Shown: positions 1-9,397 of the stretch, in pieces | Position numbering within the stretch: the stretch's first letter is position 1 | Layout: every line of letters begins with the position of its first letter | Assembly (NCBI RefSeq): GCF_024397915.1 | Contig: NZ_CP073347.1 | Location: 4,650,001 to 4,714,000 of the forward strand | Source: Marinobacterium rhizophilum | GTDB lineage: Bacteria; Pseudomonadota; Gammaproteobacteria; Pseudomonadales; Balneatricaceae | Length of the DNA stretch: 64,000 nt | Reading direction: 5' to 3' | Translations under genes and position numbers: made by a program | Notes under the pieces: model-generated | What the model was told of the DNA's origin: nothing | The model's database searches: none | The model's input: the letters and a program-made list of their open reading frames with translations, nothing else

Positions 1-753
1 ATCGTACAGAACTCCGGCGGCTCAAACCTGAAGGCGACAACGCTGGAACTGGGTGGCAAGTCCCCCTGCATTTTCTTCGAGGATACGCCTGATCTCGAAG
101 GGGCCATCGACCGCGCCTTCACCGTGATGTTTTCCCACAAGGGTGAGAAGTGTTCCGAGCCGACCCGTTTCCTGATCCACGACAGCCTATACGACCAGGT
201 GCTCGCGGCGCTGGTCGAAAAAGCCAATGCGGTGAAGTGCGGTAACCCGTTCGACGCGGACGTTACTCAGGGGCCGCAGTGCAACGAAGCCCAGTTCAAC
301 AAGATCATGGAGTACATCGAGATCGGCAAAACGGAAGCCGAACTGGTGGCCGGTGGTTATGCCGATACCGAGGGTGACAACGCCAACGGCTACTTTATTC
401 GTCCGACCATCTTTTCCAATGTGGATCAAAACGCACGCATAGCCCAGGAAGAGATCTTTGGGCCCGTGCTGTGCTGTACAAGATTCCACACCACGGAAGA
501 AGCGGTGGCCATGGCCAATGGTACGGCCTTTGGCCTGGCGGCGGGGATCTATACCGCCAATGTTGGCCGTGCCCATCGTGTGGCGGAACAGATTGACGCC
601 GGCATGCTCTTTATCAACCGCTATGGCTGCTATGGCCTGAGCAGCCCCTTCGGCGGCTTCAAGCAGAGCGGTTGGGGCAAGGAAATGGCGATCCATTCGC
701 TGTCGTCCTACACCAAGACCAAGTGTGTCTGGGTGTATTTCGGCGACGTCTGA
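1..753 (+). CDS. Aldehyde dehydrogenase, C-terminal part (5' end outside window)
   Basis: NAD(P)-dependent oxidation of an aldehyde to a carboxylate in the cytosol. The frame is open from base 1 and codes 250 residues. The family signature LELGGKSP lies at codons 15-22. The catalytic cysteine lies in GEKCSEPTR (Cys at codon 51, bases 151-153). EEIFGPVL follows, a conserved ALDH motif near the C-terminus, so roughly the last half of a normal ~490-residue enzyme is present. The gene is cut only by the window edge. It is followed by a hairpin terminator and then by a BCCT transporter and an aldo/keto reductase on the same strand. That context would suit catabolism of an imported amine or alcohol. 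The substrate cannot be told from this fragment. Confidence 0.93.
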   Translation: MVQNSGGSNLKATTLELGGKSPCIFFEDTPDLEGAIDRAFTVMFSHKGEKCSEPTRFLIHDSLYDQVLAALVEKANAVKCGNPFDADVTQGPQCNEAQFNKIMEYIEIGKTEAELVAGGYADTEGDNANGYFIRPTIFSNVDQNARIAQEEIFGPVLCCTRFHTTEEAVAMANGTAFGLAAGIYTANVGRAHRVAEQIDAGMLFINRYGCYGLSSPFGGFKQSGWGKEMAIHSLSSYTKTKCVWVYFGDV

Positions 754-765
754 CGCAGGGGCTCA

Positions 766-786
766 AAAGGCGCTTCGGCGCCTTTA
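766..786 (+). terminator. Hairpin terminator after aldehyde dehydrogenase
   Basis: Perfect 8-bp stem (AAAGGCGC / GCGCCTTT) with a TTCG tetraloop, 12 bases after the stop codon. The T run is short, so termination may be incomplete. Confidence 0.6.
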
Positions 787-1064
787 TGCATTTGGATTGC
801 AGCGGCTGCATGTAGTTGCGTTCAAACGCCCGGAGCGCGAGATCTGACCGTCTGTTACCTGGTCATTAAAGTCTCGTGCGCTTTAATTGGCGGCCTGATT
901 CATGCCTGCTGCAGCGAAATGATCGTGCTTTTGATGATTACATTTTTTCATGGTGGCGGACGTTTATGTCATTTTTGTTTCGGCAGAGGTTACGGCAATA
1001 TTGCCCCGATTCAAAAAAACTGGACGTCAGCCTCTCTGACTTACAACAATAACTCGGGGGAGAT

Positions 1065-2657
1065 ATGAAGAATATCCGACCAATAACGTTCTGGCCCGCA
1101 TTCGCATGTCTGGCCCTGACGATCATTTATACGATTCTGGATGAGAAGAATTTCATTGCAGCCACTTCGGCGCTGAATTCTTTGATTATTGCCAATCTGT
1201 CCTGGCTCTTTAACCTTAGCGCCCTGTCGATGGTTTTTGTAGCCGCCTATGCTTTTGTTGCACCGGTTGGCCGAGTGCGTATTGGTGGGGAAAGCGCTAC
1301 AGCGATGCTGAGCCCGTTTCGCTGGTTTGCCGTATCCCTGACGACGGTTATCGCCATGGGGATTCTGTTCTGGTCGGTGGCTGAGCCCATTCTGCATTAC
1401 TACGAGCCGCCCCAGTCCCTGGGCATCAGTGCACAAAGCCCGGAAGCGATGCGCTTTTCCATGTCCACCACCTTCGTGCACTGGACCATCACGCCGTACA
1501 GCATTTATACGGTGGCCGGGCTGGCATTCGCGCTGGCGTTCCATAACCTGAAGCTGAGCTTCTCCATTGGCTCCATGCTGCGGCCGTTGCTGGGACGCTG
1601 GGTGGATGGTGTCGGCGGCCAGGTGATCGATGGCCTGGCGCTGTTCTCGGTGGTGCTGGGAATGGCGGCAACACTGACGTCGGGCCTGCTGGTTATAGGC
1701 GATGGCCTGGAATCGGTACTGGGGATCGAAAAGAGCTCGCTGGTGTATGGCATCATCGCGATCAGTATTATCGGTTCTGCCATCATCTCTGCTGCCTCAG
1801 GTCTGCACCGGGGTATTCAGACACTGGCGCGTATTAATACCTGGCTGTATTTCACCGGTGCGCTGTTTATTTTTATCGTTGGTCCTACCGCGTTTATTTT
1901 GTCGCTGGGCGTTGAGTCGTTAGGGGTATACCTGTCTGATTTCTTTGCCCGCAATCTGGTCACGGGGGCTTCCGGCAACGACCAATGGCCGGGCTGGTGG
2001 ACGGTTGCATTCTTTGCCAGTTGGTTTGCCTGGGCGCCGCTGAGCTGCCTGTTCCTGGGCAAGATTGCCCGCGGTTACACGGTGCGACAGTTCATTATCG
2101 TTAACCTGCTGCTGCCCTCGGCGTTTGGCTTTCTCTGGTTCAGTATCTTCAGCGGCTCGTCCCTGTTTTTTGATACGACCCAGGGCGGGATCATGTATGC
2201 CGCCTATCAGGAAAGCGGCTTTGCGGCGGTAATTTACGTGCTGTTTGATCAGCTGCCCGGCAGCACCCTGCTCAGCGGCCTGTTTATCTTTGCCTGCCTG
2301 ATCACCTTCATTACCGCGGCAGACTCCAACACCGATGCGATCGGCGGTCTCTGCATCAAGGGTGTTGATGCGCAGAACCTGACTTCGCCTTTGTGGATCA
2401 AGGTCTGCTGGGGCAGTGCGATCGGTTTCGTGGCCTGGATCAGTGCCAGCTATATCGGTGTCGATGCCATCAAGATGCTGTTCAACCTCTCCGGGGTGCC
2501 CGGCATGCTGATCGTGGTTGGCGCGGCCTTTGCGCTGCTAAAACTGGCGGCCCGGGTTGAGATTAGCGGCCAGACCGTGGAGCTCAAGCCCAACGCTCTG
2601 GGCGTGGCACACAGCACCGCCCCGGTACGGCCGCAGGCCAAGCCTGCCGCTGTCTGA
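1065..2657 (+). CDS. BCCT family transporter (betaine/carnitine/choline type)
   Basis: Secondary transporter of quaternary amines or related solutes in the inner membrane, 530 residues, which is normal for the family. About twelve hydrophobic segments are visible. Two family landmarks are present: an ILFWSVAEPILHYYEPP-like segment near residues 105-120 and a SWFAWAPLS segment near residue 320, the tryptophan-rich stretch that lines the substrate site in BCCT carriers. No long C-terminal osmosensing tail is seen, which suggests a nutrient carrier rather than an osmoregulated one. The start is fixed by GGGGGAGAT just before the ATG. An aldo/keto reductase follows 89 bases later on the same strand, so the two are probably cotranscribed. 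Substrate unknown. Confidence 0.93.
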   Translation: MKNIRPITFWPAFACLALTIIYTILDEKNFIAATSALNSLIIANLSWLFNLSALSMVFVAAYAFVAPVGRVRIGGESATAMLSPFRWFAVSLTTVIAMGILFWSVAEPILHYYEPPQSLGISAQSPEAMRFSMSTTFVHWTITPYSIYTVAGLAFALAFHNLKLSFSIGSMLRPLLGRWVDGVGGQVIDGLALFSVVLGMAATLTSGLLVIGDGLESVLGIEKSSLVYGIIAISIIGSAIISAASGLHRGIQTLARINTWLYFTGALFIFIVGPTAFILSLGVESLGVYLSDFFARNLVTGASGNDQWPGWWTVAFFASWFAWAPLSCLFLGKIARGYTVRQFIIVNLLLPSAFGFLWFSIFSGSSLFFDTTQGGIMYAAYQESGFAAVIYVLFDQLPGSTLLSGLFIFACLITFITAADSNTDAIGGLCIKGVDAQNLTSPLWIKVCWGSAIGFVAWISASYIGVDAIKMLFNLSGVPGMLIVVGAAFALLKLAARVEISGQTVELKPNALGVAHSTAPVRPQAKPAAV

Positions 2658-2746
2658 GTGCTTCCAGCCGAGTGAGTCGTACCGCAGTTTCGTTGCAAGG
2701 ATGAGCCGGCGGCTGCCGGCTCTGATTTAAATATTAAGGGGTTAAC

Positions 2747-3766
2747 ATGCAATACGTACGTCTGGGCCAGTCCGGCCTCAAGGTATCCCGCCTTTGCCTG
2801 GGTACCATGAATATGGGATCCAAAGAGTGGAAACCGTGGATTTTCGACGAGAAGGAGAGCGAACCCATTATTCGCCACGCGCTGGATAACGGCGTCAACT
2901 TTATCGACCTGGCGGATTTCTATTCCATCGGTGCCGGTGAAGAAGTGGTGTGCAATGTGCTGCGCCGTATCGGTCGTCGCGACGACATGGTCATCACCAC
3001 CAAGGTAGGCTATGCCATGAGCGATGACGTCAATGCTCAGGGCCACTCGCGCAAGAACATCTTTAACGCCATCGACAACTCGCTCCAGCGCATGGGCATG
3101 GACTATGTCGATATCTACATGCTGCACTATTTCGACACCGAGACACCGCTGGAAGAAACCATGGGTGCGCTGAACGACATAGTGCTGGCCGGCAAGGCAC
3201 GCTACATAGGCGTATCCACCATGTATACCTGGCAGCTGGCCAAGATCCTGCAGGTTTGCGACAAGAACGGCTGGGCGCGCCCGATCAACATGCAACTGCA
3301 GCTTAACTGTGCCTACCGTGAAGAAGAACGGGAAATGATCCCGTACTGCATGGATCAGGGCATCGGTGTTTCCGTGTTCAGCCCGCTGGCCCGCGGTATT
3401 CTGACCAGCGACCTGCAATCCACCCGCAACAAGACCGATTTCTTTACCGCCGAGATGTATAACGATCAGGCATCCAGGGATATCGCCCATTCGGTGGCCA
3501 AGGTGGCCGATGCCCGCGGCTGCCTGCCGGCGCAGGTTGCCCAGGCCTGGGTGCTGAACAAACGCGAGGTTTCGTCAATGCTGGTGGGTGCCGATACCAC
3601 GGCGCAGTTCGACAGCGCGCTGGCGGCACTGGAAATGCAGCTCAGTGCCGAAGAGCTCTACGAGCTGGAGCGCAACTACACCCCCTGCGATCTGATCAAT
3701 GATTACACCGCCGGCAAGCGTATTGCCCGTACTGCGCGTCAGGCCATGGCTCCGTTTGCCGGCTGA
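2747..3766 (+). CDS. Aldo/keto reductase
   Basis: NADPH-dependent carbonyl reductase or alcohol dehydrogenase with a TIM barrel, 339 residues, cytosolic. It opens with the usual RLGQSGLKVSRLCLGTMNMG hairpin and first strand. The catalytic set is visible: Asp and Tyr in DLADFYS (residues ~56-62), Lys in TTKVGYA (~85) and His in MLHYFD (~125). It sits downstream of the BCCT carrier and the upstream aldehyde dehydrogenase. This allows a path in which an imported compound is oxidised or reduced through an aldehyde. The closest subgroup is the YajO/Tas-like aldo/keto reductases. The exact substrate is not inferable. A strong terminator follows. Confidence 0.92.
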   Translation: MQYVRLGQSGLKVSRLCLGTMNMGSKEWKPWIFDEKESEPIIRHALDNGVNFIDLADFYSIGAGEEVVCNVLRRIGRRDDMVITTKVGYAMSDDVNAQGHSRKNIFNAIDNSLQRMGMDYVDIYMLHYFDTETPLEETMGALNDIVLAGKARYIGVSTMYTWQLAKILQVCDKNGWARPINMQLQLNCAYREEEREMIPYCMDQGIGVSVFSPLARGILTSDLQSTRNKTDFFTAEMYNDQASRDIAHSVAKVADARGCLPAQVAQAWVLNKREVSSMLVGADTTAQFDSALAALEMQLSAEELYELERNYTPCDLINDYTAGKRIARTARQAMAPFAG

Positions 3767-3828
3767 TTGACGATCAGTGCAGCGAGCCCCTGTGCCGGCT
3801 GTTAGATTTGCACCCTGCTGTCTATTTT

Positions 3829-3854
3829 GCCCCGCCGTTGCGGGGCTTTTTTTT
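3829..3854 (+). terminator. Rho-independent terminator after aldo/keto reductase
   Basis: 7-bp GC stem (GCCCCGC / GCGGGGC) with a CGTT loop followed by eight T. It ends the plus-strand unit. The LysR gene converges on it from the other side. Confidence 0.9.
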
Positions 3855-3929
3855 GAGCAGCGACAGGATGGCAGGCCGTTATTGCGGAGTGCGTTATAGC
3901 AGGTGACATTTGCCGGATGACTGTTGGGT

Positions 3930-4820
3930 TCAGTGAGCCTGAGTCGGTGAATCGGCAGCCACTTCGCGCAGCCATTCGCTGAAGCGAATAACCTTGGCCA
4001 GCCCCTGGCGTTCGGCGTTGATGTCCAGCCAGTAGCCACAGGGCCCGCTGACCTCTATGTCGCTAAAGGCGACCAGGGTGCCGGACTCCAGTTCGCGGGT
4101 AATCATGTGTCTGTCGATAATGGCGAAGCCTGCGCCGTTAATGGCGGCGTTGATGACCTGATCAAGGGTGCTGAACTCCATGCCTCGGTTTACATTGACC
4201 TGATCGCTCATGCCGGCGGCCTGTAGCCAGTTTTCCCATACCGGCAGCCGCTCACCCTGATCGAGGATATGCAGCAGGCTGGCGTTAGCCTTGTCCAGCT
4301 GTTGTGCCTTGTCCGTCATATGGGGCGCGCAGACCGCCAGGTGCTGCTCCAGCATAAGCAGCTCGCTGTAGTGGCTGGGTTTGGCGGTGTGGCCAAAGCG
4401 GATACTGCAGTCGAACAGGCTGTGTTCGCTGGCGCTGTTGTGAATCGACAGTTCCAGCTCCGGGAAGCTGCGGTGAAAGCCGGCCAGGCGAGGCGCCAGC
4501 CAGCGGGTGGCAAAGGTTGGCGGAACAAGCAGGTTCAGTTTCTGGCGCTGATTCGGATCCCGCAGTTCCTGCACCGCCACCTCCATCAGGTTGAAGGCCT
4601 GCTCCAGCTTGGCCAGCAGCTGCTGGCCGGCGTCGGTCAGTTCCAGCTTGTGATGCAGGCGTACAAAGAGGGGCACACCCAGGTAGTCCTCCAGCTGCTT
4701 GATCTGGCGACTGACCGCGCTCTGGGTTACATGCAGCTGCTTCGCTGCGTGGGTAAAACTCAGGTACTTCCCCGTGGTTTCAAAAACACGCAATGCTGTC
4801 AGGGGAGGAAGTGAGCGCAT
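3930..4820 (-). CDS. LysR family transcriptional regulator, GcvA-like
   Basis: DNA-binding regulator of 296 residues. The N-terminal winged helix-turn-helix (residues 1-65) contains SFTHAAKQLHVTQSAVSRQI, typical of the GcvA/AmpR branch. A periplasmic-binding-protein-like effector domain fills the rest (about 92-290). It is transcribed towards the aldo/keto reductase, so a role in controlling the BCCT/aldo-keto genes is possible but not shown, because the usual divergent arrangement is absent. The intergenic side (4821-4941) holds no divergent gene. Confidence 0.9.
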   Translation of the reverse strand: MRSLPPLTALRVFETTGKYLSFTHAAKQLHVTQSAVSRQIKQLEDYLGVPLFVRLHHKLELTDAGQQLLAKLEQAFNLMEVAVQELRDPNQRQKLNLLVPPTFATRWLAPRLAGFHRSFPELELSIHNSASEHSLFDCSIRFGHTAKPSHYSELLMLEQHLAVCAPHMTDKAQQLDKANASLLHILDQGERLPVWENWLQAAGMSDQVNVNRGMEFSTLDQVINAAINGAGFAIIDRHMITRELESGTLVAFSDIEVSGPCGYWLDINAERQGLAKVIRFSEWLREVAADSPTQAH

Positions 4821-4941
4821 AAGGATTCCGGGGGATAAAAAGTGCTGGCTGGTGGCGGCCAGTATAATTCATTGCTCTGGTCGCCAGTAGTGTGATTCCC
4901 GTTGTGCCAGCTGGCTGAAAACTTCTGTAAACGGGCGACAG

Positions 4942-4979
4942 AAAAAAGCCCGCGCTCCTTCCGGAGCGCGGGCTTTTTT
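4942..4979 (-). terminator. Bidirectional terminator downstream of valS
   Basis: A long stem in which six A and GCCCGCGCTCC pair across a TTCC loop with the complementary arm and six T. It is symmetrical and works in both directions. It lies downstream of valS on the minus strand. About 120 bases upstream of the LysR start nothing else is seen. Confidence 0.9.
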
Positions 4980-5020
4980 ACAGCCTGCCGATGATGACCG
5001 GTCCGTCAGTAATCAGCCTT

Positions 5021-5078
5021 AACCAATCACCAATCACCAATCACCAATCACCAGTCACGAATCACCAATTCCCAATCA
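5021..5078. repeat. Heptamer tandem repeat (CCAATCA / TGATTGG) at the valS 3' end
   Basis: About eight degenerate copies of a 7-base unit, read on the minus strand as TGATTGG with variants TGATTCG and TGACTGG. The valS stop codon (complement of bases 5076-5078) is the first TGA of the array. The same heptamer family recurs at 58341-58429. Confidence 0.85.
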
Positions 5079-7931
5079 GAGCGCTTCGATCTTGGCGTAC
5101 TGCTCGGTCAGCTTGTCGAAGGCGGACTGGGACTCGGCGATCTTTTCTCGTTCCTTGGCCACGACCTCGTCCGGCGCATTGGCGACGAACTTGGCGTTGG
5201 ACAGCTTGCCTTCAACACGTCTGATCTCGCCCTGCAGGCGGTCGAGTTCCTTCTGCAGCCGGGCCAGTTCCGCGTCCTTGTCGATCAGGCCGGCCATGGG
5301 CACCAGCACTTCCATGTCGCCAACCAGTGCGGTGGCGGCCATGGGGATTTCGTCACCGGGGTTGAGCCAGGTGACGGAGCTGAGCTTGGCCAGTTTCTTC
5401 AGGAAGGAGGCGTTGTCGGCCAGGCGGCGCTGGTCTTCGTCGCTGCCGTTGGTGAAGAGCACGTCCAGATCTTTGGACGGCGGAATCTTCATTTCGCCGC
5501 GAATGTTGCGGATGCCGGTGATCACGCCCTGCAGCCATTCGATGTCGGCTTCGGCCTGGGTGTCGATCTTGCCTTCTTCCGCCGCCGGGTAGGGCTGCAG
5601 CATGATGGTGTCGCCCTCGGTGCCGGCCAGGGTCTTGATGGACTGCCAGATTTCCTCGGTGATGTAGGGCATCAGCGGGTGGGCCAGTCGCAGCACGGCT
5701 TCGAGCACGCGTACCAGGGTGCGGCGGGTGCCACGCAGGGCTTCGGCCGAGGCGTTTTCATCCCAGAGCACGGGCTTGGATAGCTCCAGGTACCAGTCGC
5801 AGTACTGGTTCCAGACAAAGTCGTACAGGGTCTGGGCGGCCAGGTCGAAGCGGTAGTCGTCCAGCTGCTTGATGACCGTGGCTTCGCTGCGCTGCAGCGA
5901 GCTGATGATCCAGCGATCGGCCAGGGACAGCTCGACCGGATTGCCGGTCTGGCCGCAATCCTGATCTTCGGTATTCATCAGCACGTAGCGGGCGGCGTTC
6001 CAGATCTTGTTGCAGAAGTTGCGGTAACCTTCGAGGCGTTTCATGTCCCAGTTGATGTCACGCCCGGTGGAGGCCAGCGCCGCCAGGGTGAAACGCAGGG
6101 CGTCGGTGCCGTGGGCGGATATGCCCTCGGGGAACTGCTTTTCGGTACGCTTGCCGATTTTCTCGGCTTGCTGGGGCTGCATCATGTTGCCGCAGCGTTT
6201 TTCCAGCAGTTCGGGCAGGCCGATACCGTCGATCATGTCCAGCGGGTCAAGCACGTTGCCCTTGGACTTGGACATCTTGTCGCCGCTCTCGTCGCGGATC
6301 AGACCGGTAACGTAAACGGTCTTGAACGGTACCTGGGGCTTGCCGTCCTCGTCCTTCATGAAGTGCATGCTCATCATGATCATGCGCGCAACCCAGAAGA
6401 ATATGATGTCAAAGCCCGTCACCAGGGTGTCGGTGGGGTGGAAGGTCTTGAGGCGCTCGGTGGCTTCGGGCCAGCCCAGGGTGCCGAAGGTCCAGAGTGC
6501 GGAGCTGAACCAGGTGTCCAGCACGTCGTCGTCCTGGCGCAGTTCCAGTTCCAGGTCCAGGTTGTATTTTTCCCGCGCGGCGGCCGCCGAGTTGGCGACA
6601 TAAACATTGCCGGCATTGTCGTACCAGGCCGGGATGCGGTGACCCCACCACAGCTGGCGGGAGATGCACCAGTCCTGGATATCGCGCATCCAGGAGAAGT
6701 ACATGTTTTCGTACTGCTTGGGCACAAACTTGATATCACCGTTCTCCACCGCCTCGATAGCGGGCTTGGCCAGGGTCTTGGCATCGCAGAACCATTGGTC
6801 GGTCAGCATGGGTTCGATGACCACGCCACCCCGGTCGCCATAGGGCACGGTCATGGCGTTTTCTTCGATTTTTTCCAGCAGGTCCAGGGCTTCGAAGTCC
6901 TCAATGACTGCACGGCGCGCGGCAAAGCGCTCCATGCCCTGGTACTTGGCCGGCAGGGCGGTATCGATGTCATTGTTGACGCTGCCGTCGCTGTTGAACA
7001 CCTGTGCCTGGTCGCGGATATCGGCATTCAGGGTCAGGATGTTGATCAGCGGCAGCTGCTGGCGCTTGCCAACTTCGTTGTCGTTGAAGTCGTGGGCCGG
7101 CGTGATCTTGACGCAACCGGTGCCCTTTTCCATGTTGGCGTAGTCGTCGGCCACGATGGGAATGCGACGGCCCACCAGCGGCAGCTCAACGAACTTGCCG
7201 ATCAGCGCCTGGTAGCGCTCGTCTTCAGGGTTTACCGCCACGCCGCTGTCGCCGAGCATGGTTTCGGGACGGGTGGTGCCCACGACGATGTAATCCTTGC
7301 CGTCCTGCGTGGTGACGCCATCGGCCAGCGGGTAGCGCAGGTACCACATCTTGCCCTTGACCTCGCGGTTCTCGACTTCAAGGTCCGAGATGGCGGTGTG
7401 CAGTTTCGGATCCCAGTTGACCAGGCGCTTGCCGCGGTAGATCAGCTTGTCGTCGTACAGGCGCACAAAGACTTCCTGCACGGCGTGGTAGAAGCCCGAA
7501 TCCATGGTGAAGCGCTCCGTCGGCCAGTCGACGGAGTTGCCCAGGCGGCGCATCTGTTCGGTGATGGTGCCACCGGACTCTTCCTTCCACTCCCAGACTT
7601 TTTCGATAAAGGGCTCGCGACCGAGGTCGTAGCGGCTTTCGCCGGTTTCGGCCGCCAGCTTGCGCTCCACCACCATCTGGGTGGCGATACCGGCGTGGTC
7701 GGTGCCCACCTGCCACAGGGTATTGCGACCCTGCATGCGGCGGTAACGGGTCAGCGCATCCATGATGGTGTGCTGGAAGGCGTGCCCCATGTGCAGGCTG
7801 CCGGTGACGTTGGGCGGCGGAATCATGATGCTGTAGGCATCGCCTTCGCCCGAGGGCGCGAAGTAATTGCGCTCTTCCCAGGTCTTGTACCAGGATTTTT
7901 CGATGTCGTGGGGCTGGTAAGTCTTGTCCAT
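5076..7931 (-). CDS. valS: Valyl-tRNA synthetase
   Basis: Class Ia aminoacyl-tRNA synthetase that charges tRNA-Val and edits mischarged threonine, cytosolic, 951 residues (the usual size). The HIGH-class motif is HMGH at residues 47-50, following PPPNVTGS. The KMSKS motif is intact in GDKMSKSKGN in the middle third. The C-terminal ~70 residues form the heptad-rich coiled coil typical of bacterial ValRS, starting around DKDAELARLQKELDRLQGE. In many gammaproteobacteria valS lies next to holC-pepA. Here a MacAB-like export operon separates them. The stop codon lies inside a heptamer repeat and a strong terminator follows. Confidence 0.98.
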   Translation of the reverse strand: MDKTYQPHDIEKSWYKTWEERNYFAPSGEGDAYSIMIPPPNVTGSLHMGHAFQHTIMDALTRYRRMQGRNTLWQVGTDHAGIATQMVVERKLAAETGESRYDLGREPFIEKVWEWKEESGGTITEQMRRLGNSVDWPTERFTMDSGFYHAVQEVFVRLYDDKLIYRGKRLVNWDPKLHTAISDLEVENREVKGKMWYLRYPLADGVTTQDGKDYIVVGTTRPETMLGDSGVAVNPEDERYQALIGKFVELPLVGRRIPIVADDYANMEKGTGCVKITPAHDFNDNEVGKRQQLPLINILTLNADIRDQAQVFNSDGSVNNDIDTALPAKYQGMERFAARRAVIEDFEALDLLEKIEENAMTVPYGDRGGVVIEPMLTDQWFCDAKTLAKPAIEAVENGDIKFVPKQYENMYFSWMRDIQDWCISRQLWWGHRIPAWYDNAGNVYVANSAAAAREKYNLDLELELRQDDDVLDTWFSSALWTFGTLGWPEATERLKTFHPTDTLVTGFDIIFFWVARMIMMSMHFMKDEDGKPQVPFKTVYVTGLIRDESGDKMSKSKGNVLDPLDMIDGIGLPELLEKRCGNMMQPQQAEKIGKRTEKQFPEGISAHGTDALRFTLAALASTGRDINWDMKRLEGYRNFCNKIWNAARYVLMNTEDQDCGQTGNPVELSLADRWIISSLQRSEATVIKQLDDYRFDLAAQTLYDFVWNQYCDWYLELSKPVLWDENASAEALRGTRRTLVRVLEAVLRLAHPLMPYITEEIWQSIKTLAGTEGDTIMLQPYPAAEEGKIDTQAEADIEWLQGVITGIRNIRGEMKIPPSKDLDVLFTNGSDEDQRRLADNASFLKKLAKLSSVTWLNPGDEIPMAATALVGDMEVLVPMAGLIDKDAELARLQKELDRLQGEIRRVEGKLSNAKFVANAPDEVVAKEREKIAESQSAFDKLTEQYAKIEAL

Positions 7932-8097
7932 TACGGTTGGCGTCTCTGGAATTCTTGGGAGTCGCTGTATCCGGTTGGCAACCGGACCAGGCTCGCTGGC
8001 ATCTGAAAGAATCGGCCGATTATACCCGCTGACCTCTGATCAAGGTAGGGCGCAACCCAGATCCCCTGCGTTGCAGTGATCCGGGTGTCCAACGGGT

Positions 8098-9291
8098 CTA
8101 TTCCTGCTGCAGCGCATCGACCGGATTCAGGCTTGCCGCGCGCCAGGCTGGCGAGACGCCGGCCAGCAAGCCCACAACGGCGGCCAGCAGCAAGGCCAGC
8201 AACAGGAAAAAGGGACTCAGGCTGATTGGCAGCGCCGGCGCGGCCAGGGCCAGCACACCCAGCAGCAGGGCCATCAGCAGCAGCCCACAGAGGCCGCCGG
8301 CGATGGCCAGCAGCAGGGCTTCACCGAGGAACAGCAGCAGGATCTGGCGCCTCGTAGCCCCGAGCGCCCGCAAAAGGCCGATCTCGGCGCTGCGTTCCTG
8401 CACCGTGGTGACCATGATGGTGACGATGCCGATGGCGCCCACCAGCAGGGAAATGCCCCCCAGGGCGCCGATGGCGACGGTCAGCAGGCCCAGGATGCGG
8501 TCGAGGCTGGTGAGCATTTCATCCTGGGTGGTGAGGGTGAAGTCCTCCACGCCGTGGCGCTGCATCAGGCGCTGGCGGATACGTTCGGCCATCTGCGCGG
8601 CGCTGGTGCCGGCACGGTAGGTAACATCGATTTCCATCAGGCCGGGGCGGTTGAACAGCGACAGCGCCCGGTCGATCGGGATATAGACGACATCGTCCAG
8701 GTCAAAGCCCAGCATCTGGCCCTTGCTGGCCATGACGCCGACAACCCGGTAGCGTTCGCCCCCCACACGGATAAAGCGCCCGAGCGCCCGGGCCTCGCCA
8801 AAGAGTTCCTGCTTGACCCGGGCGCCTAGCACCGCAAAGGGTTGCGAGTTGCCACTGATAACGGGCAGGAAGCGCCCCTGGGCGAGGGCGAATCGCCAGG
8901 CGGCGGCCATGTCGCCATTGCCGCCCAGGATATCGGTATGACGTACCCGCCGGCCGTATTCGATAGCCCCGCTGCCCTGAACCACCGGTACCACCCGCTC
9001 GACGAAGGGTAGTGGGCGCAGGCTCTGGGCGTCTTCGAGCGACAGCGGGCGGGTGCTCGACAGCAGGCCGCCGATACCGCCGGTCTGGGTCTTGCCGGGA
9101 TTCACGGCGATGATACGGCTGCCAAACTGTGAAAAATTATCCAGTACATAGAGTTGCAGCCCCACGCCGATGGTGGTCAGCAGGCTGACCGCGGCGATGC
9201 CCACCGCGATGCCCAGGATGGTCAGGAAGCTGCGCAGGCGCGCCGTCAGCAGCGCCCGGCTGACCAGCCTGAAGCTGTCCTGCAGCCTCAC
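8098..9291 (-). CDS. MacB/FtsX-type ABC transporter permease (second copy)
   Basis: Inner-membrane permease of a MacAB-like export system, 397 residues. One transmembrane helix near residues 15-40 is followed by a large periplasmic MacB-PCD domain (about 45-240). Three C-terminal helices form the FtsX fold. The coupling segment with QERSAEIGLLRALGATRRQI lies just before the second helix of the FtsX domain. The start is GTG (bases 9289-9291) with a weak AGG. No ATPase domain is fused, so it must use the separate ATPase of this operon. It is paralogous to the permease directly upstream, and the pair could form a heterodimer. A 106-base gap separates them. Confidence 0.9.
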   Translation of the reverse strand: MRLQDSFRLVSRALLTARLRSFLTILGIAVGIAAVSLLTTIGVGLQLYVLDNFSQFGSRIIAVNPGKTQTGGIGGLLSSTRPLSLEDAQSLRPLPFVERVVPVVQGSGAIEYGRRVRHTDILGGNGDMAAAWRFALAQGRFLPVISGNSQPFAVLGARVKQELFGEARALGRFIRVGGERYRVVGVMASKGQMLGFDLDDVVYIPIDRALSLFNRPGLMEIDVTYRAGTSAAQMAERIRQRLMQRHGVEDFTLTTQDEMLTSLDRILGLLTVAIGALGGISLLVGAIGIVTIMVTTVQERSAEIGLLRALGATRRQILLLFLGEALLLAIAGGLCGLLLMALLLGVLALAAPALPISLSPFFLLLALLLAAVVGLLAGVSPAWRAASLNPVDALQQE

Positions 9292-9397
9292 CGGTGTGCC
9301 TGCCGCGGCAGTAGCAGGGGCATCGGTCGCCTCAGGTCGCGATCCGGTGCGCCCGTGCGGACGGCGAGGCGAAGCTGCCGGACCTCAGCGCAGCGCA

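Noticed and set aside
6111..8006. Long open frame of over 600 codons opposite valS
   Set aside because: It is the antisense shadow of valS in GC-rich DNA, with no family similarity and no ribosome site.
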